A stretch of 64,000 nt of DNA from Symbiodinium natans (lineage: Eukaryota; Sar; Dinophyceae; Suessiales; Symbiodiniaceae). A program made the position numbers and the translations under genes. This document shows positions 63,159-64,000 of the stretch, piece after piece (position 1 is the first letter of the stretch; each line of letters starts with the position of its first letter). The DNA lies in the NCBI GenBank assembly GCA_905221605.1, contig CAJNDS010002729.1, positions 196,187-260,186 on the forward strand. The letters are read 5' to 3'. The notes under the pieces were generated by a model. It did not search any database and had not been told where the DNA came from. It saw nothing but the letters and a program-made list of their open reading frames with translations.

Positions 63159-64000
63159 ATGATGCCGGTCATGCCCCTTACGATTGAGGTGAGCCTGATA
63201 AGCGGCAGGTCGGTTGCAGTTGAAGCAAGACTGGAGGAGTCTGTAGAGACGTTGAGGCGTAGAGCACAGAGGACTTTGGCGGTTGGCAGGGGCAGACTGT
63301 TGGGATCTGGAGGCGTTCTAGATGGAGCAGCCACGCTTGAGGAAGCTGGCTTGCAAAGCGGCGATATGCTGACTTTGCAAGTTAGCAACATTCACATATG
63401 CGGCAACGAGCTTGCTTTTGCTGCAATTTTGGGCGACGGGTCAGTTGTGACCTGGGGCAATGCTCGCTTTGGTGGCGACAGCAGTGCTGTGCAAGGTCAG
63501 CTGAAGGATGTGCAACAGATCAAAGCGACCAGCGCGGCTTTTTCTGCAATTCTGGGCGATGGGTCTGTTGTGACCTGGGGCTTTGGCCAGGCTAGCTATG
63601 GCAGCATACGTCATGTGCGAGATCAACGGAAGGCCGTGCAGCAGATCCAAGCTAACAGCAGAGCTTTTGCTGCCATTCTGAAGGATGCTCCATCAGTGTT
63701 AGGGATCCTTTTTACTTTTTGGGTTATGGGCTTTCTTATATATGAACAAAAAGGATCCGTTTTTCTTCCTAGGGGAACAGTGATTAAGGATGGGTCGGTT
63801 GTGACTTGGGGCGTTTGTGAAGATGGTGGCAACAGCAGTGATGTGCAAGATCAGCTGAAGGATGTGCAGCAGATCCAAGCTACCAGCGCGGCTTTTGCTG
63901 CCATTCTGCGCGATAGGTCTGTTGTGACATGGGGTGATGCTGCCCGTGGTGGTGACAGCAGATCTGTGCAAGCCCAGCTGAGAGATGTGCAGCAGATCCA
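63159..64000 (+). CDS. UBL + RCC1-repeat protein (HERC-like), 3' partial
   Basis: ATG at 63159 opens a frame that stays open to the window edge (281 codons). Residues 1 to about 80 look like a ubiquitin-like domain: IEVSLISGRSVAVEARL, then GGVLDGAATLEEAGLQSGD. From about residue 84 there are RCC1-type repeats of about 44 residues, each with FAAILGDGSVVTWG followed by GGDSSAVQ.QLKDVQQIQA. Three are complete and a fourth runs to the end. Such proteins are a large family in dinoflagellates, often labelled HERC-like, but no HECT domain is seen here; role unknown. Repeat 3 is interrupted after ILKD by a 105-bp insertion at 63684-63788, whose length keeps frame whether or not it is spliced. AGTGTCA-type words are rare here. 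Confidence 0.85.
   Translation, partial: MMPVMPLTIEVSLISGRSVAVEARLEESVETLRRRAQRTLAVGRGRLLGSGGVLDGAATLEEAGLQSGDMLTLQVSNIHICGNELAFAAILGDGSVVTWGNARFGGDSSAVQGQLKDVQQIKATSAAFSAILGDGSVVTWGFGQASYGSIRHVRDQRKAVQQIQANSRAFAAILKDAPSVLGILFTFWVMGFLIYEQKGSVFLPRGTVIKDGSVVTWGVCEDGGNSSDVQDQLKDVQQIQATSAAFAAILRDRSVVTWGDAARGGDSRSVQAQLRDVQQI
63684..63788 (+). mobile_element. 105-bp introner-like insertion (GA-AG)
   Basis: AAGGATG occurs at both borders (63681-63687 and 63786-63792). Inside, ATCAGTGTT and AACAGTGAT form outer inverted ends, and GGATCCTTTTT at 63703-63713 is perfectly inverted at 63748-63758. Removing it as a GA-AG|G intron restores the repeat consensus ILKDGSVVTWG. Read through, it would add a hydrophobic stretch (ILFTFWVMGFLIY) foreign to RCC1 repeats. 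Confidence 0.85.

Overview
The window reads as nuclear DNA of a peridinin-type dinoflagellate (alga). Four kinds of evidence agree. TTTAGGG/CCCTAAA telomere-type words occur by the hundred. Introns almost always end AG|G and mostly use GC or GA instead of GT as donor. A plastid GAPDH has a bipartite leader with an FVAP motif and a second hydrophobic stretch. The protein families are ones greatly expanded in these algae (UBL+RCC1 repeats, DNA cytosine methyltransferase, transposase-like proteins). The species cannot be named from the sequence alone.

Layout. 1-18,150 is ordinary-density sequence with genes on the + strand and short introns (56-105 nt): a transposase-like gene (2-2,737), a large unknown protein with a methyltransferase-like GSG motif and acidic tail (3,709-7,385), long CTA/TAG triplet arrays and an 89-bp minisatellite (7,800-11,780), an unknown gene with a decayed partial copy (12,384-13,889 and about 17,800-17,965), and a DNA cytosine-5 methyltransferase (14,912-16,559). 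This block carries a strikingly over-used, strand-biased word, AGTGTCA. From about 18,185 to 63,150 the sequence changes completely: it is dominated by telomere-type repeats in both orientations, and coding sequence survives as tiny exons scattered in that repeat sea.

The main result is a complete plastid GAPDH gene spread over 19.9 kb (41,493-61,431). I could join 22 exons with consistent phase into a 425-residue precursor. Its 21 introns all end AG|G; donors are GC 11, GA 6, GT 4. A second, 5'-truncated copy (exons 14-22) lies at 19,118-26,213 with the same exon boundaries but different intron content, and at four of the eight shared introns a different donor dinucleotide. Between the copies lie a decayed dynein heavy chain segment (30,557-32,755) and a set of candidate exons of an unrecognised gene (34,207-40,844). 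LINE and Copia fragments and several short inverted-repeat elements lie inside the introns. Telomere-type blocks interrupt GAPDH, the dynein relic and the Copia fragment alike. One block is flanked by a 24-bp duplication that includes the splice acceptor.

The right end (63,159-64,000, open at the window edge) starts a UBL+RCC1-repeat protein whose third repeat is split by a 105-bp element with a 7-bp direct repeat and inverted repeats, which looks like a mobile intron (introner). All joins, counts and alignments were done by eye.
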